Source of the DNA: Gillisella vitis
Lineage (GTDB): Bacteria; Pseudomonadota; Alphaproteobacteria; Rhizobiales; Rhizobiaceae
Direction: 5' to 3'
Length of the DNA: 64,000 bases
Assembly (NCBI RefSeq): GCF_001541345.2
Contig: NZ_LMVL02000005.1
Location: forward strand, 413,058-477,057
Made by a program: the position numbers and the translations under genes
The notes under the pieces: generated by a model
Told to the model about the DNA's origin: nothing
Database searches by the model: none
Seen by the model: only the letters and a program-made list of their open reading frames with translations
Shown here: one piece after another, positions 8,341 through 16,307 of the stretch
Position numbering within the stretch: position 1 is the first letter of the stretch
Layout of the letters: every line of letters begins with the position of its first letter

Positions 8341-9318
8341 TTAGGAGTGAATTCCGGTGAGAACACGCAGCAGGTTGTGAACGCGTATTTCATCAGCCTG
8401 ATCGGTGAGGTGGCGGGTGAAGTCTTCTTCGGTCTTGAAGCTGGAGGAGATTGTTTCGGCTTCGGGATCAGGCATCAGTTCGGCCAGTGGATCGTTCTTA
8501 TGGCGGAACTTGCGGCGTGCTGCGGCCACCTTAATTTGCACGACCTCGTATCCCGCGTGGGCGGCTTCGCGGGCGAATTTCATCTTGATGTCGTAGGGAA
8601 GCTTGCGACGGGCGGCGGCATCAGCATCGATAAGTTTCCGAAGCGCCGAAATCTTTCGCATCAGCGCTTCGATGAGGTCTGTCACCTCCCTGCCGATCGC
8701 TGGCGTCAGCGTGAGCACGCTGAAGGCCTCCAACGCTCTGCCTAGGCAAAAGCTGGCGAAATTTATCGTAATTATCATGCCGAACGAGAGGCCCAAAAAG
8801 AGCATGCTGTTCGGGATGATACCGACCCAACCAGCCACGTCGGATGTGCCGCCGCCACTGGCATCGACTTGCTGGCCGCCCAATGTTCCTGTCGGGGCTG
8901 TCGTGACCGCCGATAAGACATCCTCGGCTGCCAGCCAGGCGGAATAGCCGATCATCAGAGATACCCCGAGGGCGAATACCAGAATTCCGATGCCTGAGAG
9001 CTTCCTCAGCCACCACTTGGTAAAATGGTCGCCTTCATGGTGCATGCGGACGTGCGCCGCGCCGATTACCGTCGGCACCAGCATCGCAAAAGCTGCGCCA
9101 GAAAACTGAACGCCAAGGATTTCGATTTGTATGATGCTGAACATCATGGCCGCGAACATTGTCTCGCCCGCCACCAGCCCGGTGAACATCATGCCGAACA
9201 GCGCGAGATTGAATGCCGCTACGCGGCGGCGGTGAGAAATCATCCGGATCTCATGAGAGAGAGCGGACAGCATCATCGTTAAAGGCGCGAGACCGTTGGG
9301 TGCATTGTAGGCAACCAT
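8341..9318 (-). CDS. Multi-span membrane protein of coupling-protein cluster
   Basis: A 325-residue protein with about five hydrophobic segments in the first 215 residues (near 35-55, 57-90, 110-130, 165-195) and a basic cytoplasmic C-terminal region of about 110 residues ending in an acidic tail. No known transporter or secretion motif is visible. Its start overlaps the stop of the 120-residue ORF as TGATG, and it precedes the vWA gene by 18 bases. It may be the membrane platform for the exported vWA protein and the coupling ATPase; that is inference from gene order. Confidence 0.65.
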   Translation of the reverse strand: MVAYNAPNGLAPLTMMLSALSHEIRMISHRRRVAAFNLALFGMMFTGLVAGETMFAAMMFSIIQIEILGVQFSGAAFAMLVPTVIGAAHVRMHHEGDHFTKWWLRKLSGIGILVFALGVSLMIGYSAWLAAEDVLSAVTTAPTGTLGGQQVDASGGGTSDVAGWVGIIPNSMLFLGLSFGMIITINFASFCLGRALEAFSVLTLTPAIGREVTDLIEALMRKISALRKLIDADAAARRKLPYDIKMKFAREAAHAGYEVVQIKVAAARRKFRHKNDPLAELMPDPEAETISSSFKTEEDFTRHLTDQADEIRVHNLLRVLTGIHS

Positions 9319-9680
9319 CAGCGCAACTCCTTGTGATTGATAATGTTGGAAAATGCGTATGGGCTGCGATTGATCGTCTGTTCGATCAGGTGCGGCACCA
9401 AACCCCGGAGCAGAGCGACGTCGGTGAAAATATCCGCGTGATATTCTGCCATCACGCGGCCCCGCTCGCGGCCCGGCTCATGGAGATAGTCGTCGAACAG
9501 GTCAGATGAGTGCGAAATGACTTCTGCCGACGGAGCGAGATTGTTGCGCCTCAACGAGTCCAGAAACACACGCTTCCATTCAGGCTCGGCATTAAAAGGT
9601 TTTGGAAGACGCGACAGATTGACGGCGTCTCGATCGGTCGGCTTGCGTTTGGGCAGCAGTTTCTTGAGGAGCCAGAACAT
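9318..9680 (-). CDS. Unknown 120-residue basic-N-terminus protein
   Basis: The N-terminus (MFWLLKKLLPKRK) is an amphipathic, basic segment of a type that binds membranes, followed by a helical acidic body. No catalytic motif is seen. The ATG at 9680 has an AAGGAG site 6 bases upstream; the in-frame extension to 9788 is Arg/Pro rich and unlikely to be native. It is the first gene of the TGATG/ATGA-linked run that leads to the coupling ATPase. Confidence 0.6.
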   Translation of the reverse strand: MFWLLKKLLPKRKPTDRDAVNLSRLPKPFNAEPEWKRVFLDSLRRNNLAPSAEVISHSSDLFDDYLHEPGRERGRVMAEYHADIFTDVALLRGLVPHLIEQTINRSPYAFSNIINHKELR

Positions 9681-9811
9681 GGCGTCTCCTTTCGAGGTTG
9701 AACGTGATTGCAGTCTGGTGGATGGGGGGCGTCGCGGTGGGCGAAGGACGGGCGGATTTTTCATCCGCACCGATAGGAGGACCGTCACCGTTGGGCGACG
9801 GTCTATGCACG

Positions 9812-10273
9812 TCAGTCGTCAAAGTGGATGGGATCGACGTGTCGCTTCGGTAGACCAGAGGAAGCGCACCGACCGGATAGCCGGCAGTGGCGCACCTCCA
9901 GAGCCAGAAATATCATCGTGGCTGGATAGACGAGGCGTTCCTGCAACCTGTTCCTGAAGCCGTGGGCCGCTCGCGTTCTGTAGCGCTTCACGAAATGACG
10001 GCGCTCGTCACCGACCGCTGAATCATAACGACGAACCGCTGCAGGATCGTGGGTGTCGAATGCGATCCTCTTGCCGTCGGGATCGATCAGCTTGCCGGTC
10101 CGGTGCTTGAAAAGCTCGATCCATATCAGGTCCGTAATGGAGGCGCTGCTCATCCCCAAGGCATCGAGCCGTTCCGCCTGGACGTGATTGAATTCAACGG
10201 AACGGATTTCCTGCATCGACGGTGCACGGTGATCGCAATTGCAGCGGGAAATCGGATTTGAACGACGATTCAT
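9812..10273 (-). CDS. Unknown 153-residue protein at head of cluster
   Basis: A hydrophilic protein rich in Arg, His and Asp, with no membrane segment. An early part (VQAERLDALGMSSASITDLIWIELFK) is helical, and the last 30 residues contain two Cys and several His that could bind metal, but the spacing fits no motif I know. An AGAGGAG ribosome-binding site is 9 bases before the ATG. About 130 bases separate it from the next gene of the cluster. Function not recognised. Confidence 0.5.
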   Translation of the reverse strand: MNRRSNPISRCNCDHRAPSMQEIRSVEFNHVQAERLDALGMSSASITDLIWIELFKHRTGKLIDPDGKRIAFDTHDPAAVRRYDSAVGDERRHFVKRYRTRAAHGFRNRLQERLVYPATMIFLALEVRHCRLSGRCASSGLPKRHVDPIHFDD

Positions 10274-10421
10274 GATCTGCTCCTCTTGGTTTGAAAGCCA
10301 AGAAAAGCAGCCACGATTTGGGAATGTTATGGAGTTGGAATGGAAAACGAGTTGGAAAATAAATCAGTCTAACTGTATGATAATAATAGGAAAAATACAA
10401 CATGTTGGACTTTTCCATATC

Positions 10422-10437
10422 GTAAGTAGATACTTAC
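10422..10437. promoter_or_regulatory. 16-bp palindrome directly before a start codon
   Basis: GTAAGTA-GA-TACTTAC is a perfect inverted repeat whose last base is 3 bases before the ATG at 10441. No Shine-Dalgarno sequence is present there. The site occupies the position where a ribosome-binding site would lie. It could be an operator, or a hairpin controlling translation of the following gene. Confidence 0.5.
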
Positions 10438-10440
10438 CAA

Positions 10441-10866
10441 ATGGATGACGTTTACAAAGAAGAATACCGGGTCAAATACACTCGGGATGCGGCGACAAAG
10501 AGGATTCTCGGTGAAGCCTGGTTCAACGCACAAGGTGAGTTGGATCGAAACGATGATCTGCCAACCCGTGTTGCATATGACGACCTTGGCCGAGTGTGTG
10601 AGATGGAGTGGTCGAGACGGAATATCACCCATCGAGAGAGCGGCCCCAGCCGCATCGAGATAAATCCAGAAAGCGGTATCGTGTGCCACGAGGTATGGTG
10701 TTTCGAGGGAGAGGTTCATCGCGCAGGAGGCGAGCCCGCTGTGATAGATCGAGATCCGGACACCGGCCAGATTACCCGTGTGGAGTTCTGGGATATGGGC
10801 ACGCGGATAAGCAAAAAAAGCTTTAGGAAAAGCCCTGTACAGAATGAGCCTAACTTGGGATTGTAG
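10441..10866 (+). CDS. MORN-like repeat protein, unknown role
   Basis: A 141-residue protein built from short repeats of the type W...G...HR..GP..I..D..TG.I...E.W (for example ITHRESGPSRIEINPESG and EVHRAGGEPAVIDRDPDTG). This pattern is seen in bacterial beta-hairpin repeat proteins related to MORN and toxin/immunity-associated proteins. No signal peptide or membrane segment. It starts immediately after a 16-bp palindrome and precedes the 344-residue ORF in the same direction. The function is not recognised; an immunity-type role is a possibility only. Confidence 0.6.
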   Translation: MDDVYKEEYRVKYTRDAATKRILGEAWFNAQGELDRNDDLPTRVAYDDLGRVCEMEWSRRNITHRESGPSRIEINPESGIVCHEVWCFEGEVHRAGGEPAVIDRDPDTGQITRVEFWDMGTRISKKSFRKSPVQNEPNLGL

Positions 10867-10897
10867 CAGGCCTCATTTCGTTTTAGGGTCCGTAGAT

Positions 10898-11932
10898 ATG
10901 GTGCCGCCAACCCCGAATGTTAGTTTCTCCAAGTTTTTGGACGAGATGCAGCGTCTTTACAAAAAGCTGCCGGTCGGAGAACAGAAAAAATTCAAGAGAG
11001 CAATTTATCAGTACTTCAAACGCGCCGAGCCGGAAAAAGGCTGGCAGAGTTTGATCGAAAAAGTCATCGGGAAATCTGCGACAGTTATAAATTGGAGCGT
11101 GAAAAACGACTTGACTGAGTTGTCCCGAGGTGCGGGAGACACCGAACGCGCTATTGCTCGATATTATTACCTGCACTCTCTCACCTATGATCTCTCATTC
11201 GCTCATGCCGTCGATGCGATAATTTTCAAGAAGGACCCGAGGGGAAAAACCTATGAAGCTGTGAAAACGATATCTGTTTTTCAGCCTCAATACGCGCCGG
11301 TCGAGAAAATTGATGACACTTGGAAGTCATCAATCCATAGCTGGGAGCTTTCTTGCCAACCCAACAAACCGGCCAACTTGCGCCTTGCATCTTTAGCTAT
11401 TGAGGCCACTCAATCGGCTAACACGCATGAACCGCTGGCGCTAATTGCTTCCGTCCATATAATGCCTGCATATGAAGTCGAAACCGGCATTGAGCTCAGA
11501 TTTCGTTCGGTGGACATCGTCATCGAATGCGCTGATCAGTCACCCGCTTCGGATGTCAGATACCTTGAACCTTCACAGTGGTCGGCAGCTTGCAGGAATG
11601 CAAAGTTTAGTCAGGCGGGAACCAGTACGGCTCCTTATGTGACTTTATCCAACGAGGACGATGCGGGCCTTGAAGGGCAGTATAATAGCGACACCTTGTT
11701 CTGTTTCCATCCAAATCAACGGGCCGCTAAATTTGAGGCCGAACTTGGTGCAAGCGTCATATCGACAAACGCTATTTTTCCGGAAGATATGAATCTCTCA
11801 TCACGAATGAAAGCAGAGATTATCAAGAGAATGCTTGCAAAAGCGGTCCTCCCCGAACCCGACGAAACGGGGCATATATCGCTGCACAAACTGAAATACG
11901 ATGTTTGCGCTGTAGAGCGTGCCTTTCGATGA
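10898..11932 (+). CDS. Unknown 344-residue protein linked to ankyrin gene
   Basis: A cytoplasmic-looking protein without a recognised domain. The N-terminal 90 residues are basic and helical (FLDEMQRLYKKLPVGEQKKFKRA), and the rest is mixed alpha/beta. The start is uncertain: 10898 gives the more natural N-terminus, while an ATG at 10844 would overlap the preceding gene. Its stop overlaps the start of the pentapeptide/ankyrin gene as ATGA, so the two products are probably made together and may interact. Confidence 0.6.
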   Translation: MVPPTPNVSFSKFLDEMQRLYKKLPVGEQKKFKRAIYQYFKRAEPEKGWQSLIEKVIGKSATVINWSVKNDLTELSRGAGDTERAIARYYYLHSLTYDLSFAHAVDAIIFKKDPRGKTYEAVKTISVFQPQYAPVEKIDDTWKSSIHSWELSCQPNKPANLRLASLAIEATQSANTHEPLALIASVHIMPAYEVETGIELRFRSVDIVIECADQSPASDVRYLEPSQWSAACRNAKFSQAGTSTAPYVTLSNEDDAGLEGQYNSDTLFCFHPNQRAAKFEAELGASVISTNAIFPEDMNLSSRMKAEIIKRMLAKAVLPEPDETGHISLHKLKYDVCAVERAFR

Positions 11933-12744
11933 CGTCGCTTGGTCAAATGGTCAAGTCTGTGGTCGATTCAGACACTGACGACTTTCTTGAACTGGTCAGG
12001 TTATCGGGACTCGATCCGGCGAATGATTTTCGCCATATGGACTTGCGCGGTTTCAATTTCGAAAACTGCGATCTATCTGGATTTGATTTTACGGGCTCTA
12101 TAATTGATGATTTCAACTTCGTTGGTGCGAAAATTGAAAACACAATCCTCGATGAAATGCAGAAGTCGATTGTGCGGCAACAAGATTTTGCCGCCCATGA
12201 TCAAACTGAAGCTATCGAAGCCGAAAATGTCCTTGACCTTGTTTCAGCAGGTGGTGTCGGCTCAACGGCTACAATTGCATATCACCTAGACAATGGCGGT
12301 GATGTCAATCAAGGCGCGCCACCAAACGGCTGGACAGCACTGATGGCGGCCTGTTTGAATGGGAAAGAGGCCGCAGCCGCGATGTTGTTAGATCGAGGCG
12401 CAGACATTAATCAATGCACGATCGACTATGGTCGCACAGCATTGATCTCGGCGTGCCGCAACGGCCGAAAAAATATAGTCGCGCTACTTCTGGAGCGAGG
12501 TGCAAACGTCAATCAGGGATTGACGGACGGCGGCTGGACGCCATTGATGTTTGCTTGCGAGATTGGCAGTGCCCAGGTTGTCGCCCTATTGTTAGAATGG
12601 GGCGCCGACGTTAACAAATGCACGAAGTATGGCTGGACCGCGCTGGATCAAGCCGAGAGAAACGAAAATGTGACTATTTCCGAAATGCTTCGCCAAGCAG
12701 GGGGGCGGAACGGCAAAAGGAAGGAGCGAAGCCCTACGGAATGA
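11929..12744 (+). CDS. Pentapeptide-repeat plus ankyrin-repeat protein
   Basis: The 271-residue protein has two repeat regions. Residues about 35-60 show the A(D/N)LxF pentapeptide rhythm (LRGFNFENCDLSGFDFTG). From about 110 to 255 there are four ankyrin repeats, recognisable by GWTALMAACLNGKEAAAAML, RTALISACRNG, GWTPLMFACEIG and GWTALDQAERN, each followed by LLL(D/E)RGADVN-type turns. Both types are protein-binding scaffolds. No enzyme domain is present. It is translationally coupled (ATGA) to the unknown 344-residue gene. A short GGCAA-type tandem repeat follows the stop. Confidence 0.85.
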   Translation: MTSLGQMVKSVVDSDTDDFLELVRLSGLDPANDFRHMDLRGFNFENCDLSGFDFTGSIIDDFNFVGAKIENTILDEMQKSIVRQQDFAAHDQTEAIEAENVLDLVSAGGVGSTATIAYHLDNGGDVNQGAPPNGWTALMAACLNGKEAAAAMLLDRGADINQCTIDYGRTALISACRNGRKNIVALLLERGANVNQGLTDGGWTPLMFACEIGSAQVVALLLEWGADVNKCTKYGWTALDQAERNENVTISEMLRQAGGRNGKRKERSPTE

Positions 12745-12786
12745 TGCTATTTCTTGTTCTTGCTTCTTTTAAGAGAGAGACAGGGT

Positions 12787-12814
12787 AAGGCAAGGCAAGG
12801 CAAGGCAAGGCAAG
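12787..12814. repeat. AAGGC pentanucleotide tandem repeat
   Basis: Five exact AAGGC units and a partial sixth lie between the ankyrin gene and the convergent NERD-STAND gene. It is a slippage-prone simple repeat in non-coding sequence. No reading frame crosses it, so it is unlikely to act as a phase-variation switch for a protein. Confidence 0.9.
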
Positions 12815-12948
12815 CTGTGTGTCGTCCGACACCAGCATGGCAAGGGGGCTTTTGCCCCCGTTGCATCCCCGACTTCGAAACCATAAGCAATGCGCCATTC
12901 CATGGCCCAGCGTGCCGATTCTAATGGGCAGCAGCTCGATGGAATCGG

Positions 12949-15900
12949 CTAACAGCGTATTTCGATCCGACGAATAGCGCCGGTTGCAGATCGTGAAAAA
13001 TCCGGCTGATTTAGAACGCTTCGTAGCGTTCCCAGGTCACTCCTGTCCCCTAGTTCCCCTATGAGGCTGACTGCCCAAGAGATGGCGCGTTCATCTTTCT
13101 GACCGTGACCGTCGAGTGCAGGAGTGCCCTGAGACAAGAAATGTCGTGCCGTTTTCAGGAGTTCATCCGGAAAGAGTTGGGAAATGTCCACGGGACCGTA
13201 GCGACGTGGCTCAGACATCGGTGAACGCTGCTCAAGCCCCTCCCGAATTACATCATGCAAGCAACTGATAGCGATCGCAGAAGGCATAAGCAGTAGTGCG
13301 TCCCAAGCAGCCGCGGCGGTATCTGACGCTGCCTGCGAGCGAACTTCGGCGTAAATTACGATGTCACGTAAGCGCATGAAACATCGCTGGCGGTCGTCAT
13401 CCGTGGGTGTCTCTGGCAATTCGATCCCATGTCGCGCCAGGAATCTCGTCGCGAGAACGAAAACCGCGATTTCGTCCTGCCAGTGCGGATTGATTTCGGG
13501 ATAATGCGCATAGCGAGCAAACAGCGTCACGTCCGAAGGGTCATCCTCGTCTGAAACTGCGGTCGCAAGCCATTTGAGAGACATCGAATGGCGAACGCTC
13601 TCTGCTTGAAAAGCGCGGGTTACCAGCCGCTTCTTTTCGATGTCCGAGAGTGCATTGATCTCCTCGCAGTATATGCCATCGAACGGGTGATCGAACTGAG
13701 CGATGTAGACCGACAACGCCTGCTGAAAAGTATGTTCTTCATCCTCACCGCCGAGCGCTTGGCGCAACTGGTCTTTTATTCCCTCTCTTGCTTCCTCTGC
13801 ATCCTCGTCGAGAGCACCCAAAAGCTTCAGCGCCTCAATAATGCTGGTACTGATAAACAAATGAAAATCGTTCGGCTCAAGTTGCCGTAGCGCTTCGGTT
13901 AGAGTGGCAAGCGCAGATTCTGAGGCACGGCGTACAAAACCGGCGGCGTGCAGAATGGCAAGCTGTACGTGATATGGTTCGCGCCGGAACCTCGTGCTAA
14001 TCACCTCCGCCAGTTGCTCACAGAACGATGATTCATGTCCGGCGTACAAGAAATGCCTATGCTCAACCGCAAAGTGCAATTCGCCTGAGGTTAGCTCGAT
14101 CAAATGCTTGGTACGCATTACATCGCTTTGTTCAACGTCTTCCAAAAACGATTGGGCAGCTCCAACCATCAACCGGAAACTCGATTTCCAACCGGAATAC
14201 AGGCCGAGATACGCAAGTCCGAAACTTAAACTTCGGAGGCCGACATTGTGCCGTCGGGCCTCATCGTCTAACCGTTTTCGCTCTGACAGGAGCCGAGCGT
14301 CCATTGCGCGGCATAATTTCAGGTAGTCCTCGACCATAACGCCATACTTCGCCGCGACACCCAAACCGCAGAATTGTGCGATCTCCTCCTTGGTATAATC
14401 GGGCAGCTCCTCCCATTCGACATTGACCTTGTCCTTGTCCTCACTCACACGAAACACTAGGCGCAGGCTCTCGATGTCGGAGAGTATCCGGGAAGCGGCT
14501 CGGGTTAAAATCTTTCGGGATGCCGATCTGGCTATTGGACCGGATTCGCCCATAGCGGATTTTGCTAGAACATCAGGGTTCGTTAAACAGCCGAGGATTT
14601 CACAGGTTGTCGTTTCGTCGTCGAGTGACGCCAGGACGTCCGGTGCTAAAGCTTCAGCAAAAGCGGTATTCAGCGTTTGCGACACTGCGCCTGTTTCTGA
14701 GCGTGCAAGTTGTGCGTAGGCCTGCGCTGCGCACCCGAATAAAAACATCTCATGGAAGAAAGAGATGCGCCCCGCACGACGATCAAGCAGGCCGGATGAA
14801 AGCAGGAGATCACACTGTTCATCGTCGAGACCGTTCGCGATCATTGCATTGTCGAAGGTCGTCTCGGTCACCGAATAGGAAAACTGACCGAAGAGCTGCA
14901 GGGCCAACGATCGCAAGGCAGCATAGCAGCTTCTTGCTTTTGCTCCCAAGCGTTTCCGAATGATCTGATCAATTAGGCTGCTTCTCGTGGCGTCGGGACC
15001 TAGCTCTCCTTGAAGTTCGGCCACCATTCTCGCTTCAAGACCGCTCCGCACCGCTGCGAGAACCTTCTTCGCGTCAGCAGACAGATGAGTCGACGGGGAT
15101 GACGCGATCTTATTCTTCAGATCATCATCCGGCTCACGCACCTCGATCGATACCAGTCCTTCGAGGATGGTAGGCCGTCTGCCCTGACTGGTGACGACCA
15201 GTTGGGCTCCGTATCTCCTGGCAAGGATTTTCAATCCCCGGAGCGTCCTTTCCAAGATGGGGCCGGGCAGCTCGTTTATGCCGTCAAGAAATATGCACAC
15301 ACGCACGGACGTCTGCCGGATGGCTTTGAGCAACGACACTAAGGGAATATCCGCCACAAGAGCAATTTCGGTTTTAAGGGCATCAGCAAGCGATCCCGAA
15401 ACATCTTTTGCCTGTACGAACAGCACTACCGTACCATCTCGCGAGAGATGTACCGCAGCCGCCTTCGCCATCAGGGATTTGCCGCATCCCGAAGGACCTG
15501 TGATGAAGGCTCCAGTACTTCCCCCACCGAGTGCCGACCTAATTGCATCACGTTCCTGATCGCTGGCAGCGATCCAGCCATCCGCCTGCGGCTGATAGTC
15601 TCTAATGAGAGCCTCTCGATACCGCCCCATGAGTTCAACCGGTGCATTATCAAATGCTTCGTTCAACGGTACTCGCCTCAGGCGTTGACGCGCAGCCCAT
15701 TGCCTCCACTCCTCAAGGGACCAGGGATTGCTGTCCTCCCGCGAAAGAGCCGTAAGAAAGTCTGCCAGACTGCCAACATGCGCCTTGAAGTCTCCAGATG
15801 TAAGCTCGGAACCCTCAGGAAGATCGCCGCTGAAAACAACATACGCTTCCGGATAAAAGTTCCACGATCCACTCCCCATTGCATCGCGAAGAATATTCTT

Positions 15901-16215
15901 CTGCCGAAGAACCTGCTGGTAGCCGTTGGTGACGTTCGTCCAACTGCCATCGGCCTTCGCGTACTCCCACACACCATTGATACCGCCGCGTACAGCAAAG
16001 ACACTTGACTTCACCTCAGTGACAACAACGCGGTTAGCGGTGATTACAACGAAGTCAAATTGACGGCCAGAAAGCTCAAAATTGGCTAACACCAGAAGTT
16101 GCTGTTCGTGTTCGGCGGAAAATCTACTCAAAGCTCTGAGAAGATTTACTTCCGAGCGGTGCGCGATTGGCTCACCTATAAAAACGTCCAAAAATTCGTC
16201 GATCTGGTGACTCAT
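12949..16215 (-). CDS. NERD-like nuclease fused to STAND/NACHT-like NTPase (candidate defence protein)
   Basis: The 1088-residue protein has three parts. Residues 15-135 resemble a NERD/PD-(D/E)XK nuclease: E22 in SEVNLLRAL, D54 in GRQFDFVVI, and E67-x-K69 in VVVTEVKSS. Residues 215-420 form a P-loop NTPase with Walker A GPSGCGKS (240-247) and Walker B CIFLDGINE (307-315), as in NACHT/STAND ATPases. The remaining 650 residues are helical and repeat-like, as expected of a sensor domain. This layout matches nucleotide-driven antiphage switches such as Avs, although I do not recall NERD-STAND as a named Avs type. The start at ATG 16215 is chosen because the upstream 26 residues look non-native. 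Confidence 0.75.
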   Translation of the reverse strand: MSHQIDEFLDVFIGEPIAHRSEVNLLRALSRFSAEHEQQLLVLANFELSGRQFDFVVITANRVVVTEVKSSVFAVRGGINGVWEYAKADGSWTNVTNGYQQVLRQKNILRDAMGSGSWNFYPEAYVVFSGDLPEGSELTSGDFKAHVGSLADFLTALSREDSNPWSLEEWRQWAARQRLRRVPLNEAFDNAPVELMGRYREALIRDYQPQADGWIAASDQERDAIRSALGGGSTGAFITGPSGCGKSLMAKAAAVHLSRDGTVVLFVQAKDVSGSLADALKTEIALVADIPLVSLLKAIRQTSVRVCIFLDGINELPGPILERTLRGLKILARRYGAQLVVTSQGRRPTILEGLVSIEVREPDDDLKNKIASSPSTHLSADAKKVLAAVRSGLEARMVAELQGELGPDATRSSLIDQIIRKRLGAKARSCYAALRSLALQLFGQFSYSVTETTFDNAMIANGLDDEQCDLLLSSGLLDRRAGRISFFHEMFLFGCAAQAYAQLARSETGAVSQTLNTAFAEALAPDVLASLDDETTTCEILGCLTNPDVLAKSAMGESGPIARSASRKILTRAASRILSDIESLRLVFRVSEDKDKVNVEWEELPDYTKEEIAQFCGLGVAAKYGVMVEDYLKLCRAMDARLLSERKRLDDEARRHNVGLRSLSFGLAYLGLYSGWKSSFRLMVGAAQSFLEDVEQSDVMRTKHLIELTSGELHFAVEHRHFLYAGHESSFCEQLAEVISTRFRREPYHVQLAILHAAGFVRRASESALATLTEALRQLEPNDFHLFISTSIIEALKLLGALDEDAEEAREGIKDQLRQALGGEDEEHTFQQALSVYIAQFDHPFDGIYCEEINALSDIEKKRLVTRAFQAESVRHSMSLKWLATAVSDEDDPSDVTLFARYAHYPEINPHWQDEIAVFVLATRFLARHGIELPETPTDDDRQRCFMRLRDIVIYAEVRSQAASDTAAAAWDALLLMPSAIAISCLHDVIREGLEQRSPMSEPRRYGPVDISQLFPDELLKTARHFLSQGTPALDGHGQKDERAISWAVSLIGELGDRSDLGTLRSVLNQPDFSRSATGAIRRIEIRC

Positions 16216-16307
16216 GCAATTTAGTCTAGCAAAGTTGTTGCTCCCCCGCATCATCGACGATTTGAAATGGCTTAGCCTGGACGGACATCCCAAGCTGTAG
16301 CTTTTTG

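Noticed and set aside
9592..9822. 76-codon minus-strand frame (TTG start) between two cluster genes
   Set aside because: It overlaps the start of the 120-residue gene, is Pro/Arg/Thr rich and has no good start signal. It could be a leader but I cannot support it.
12787..12814. AAGGC repeats as a CRISPR or phase-variable tract
   Set aside because: Units are 5 bases with no spacers, and no coding frame or promoter element clearly depends on them.
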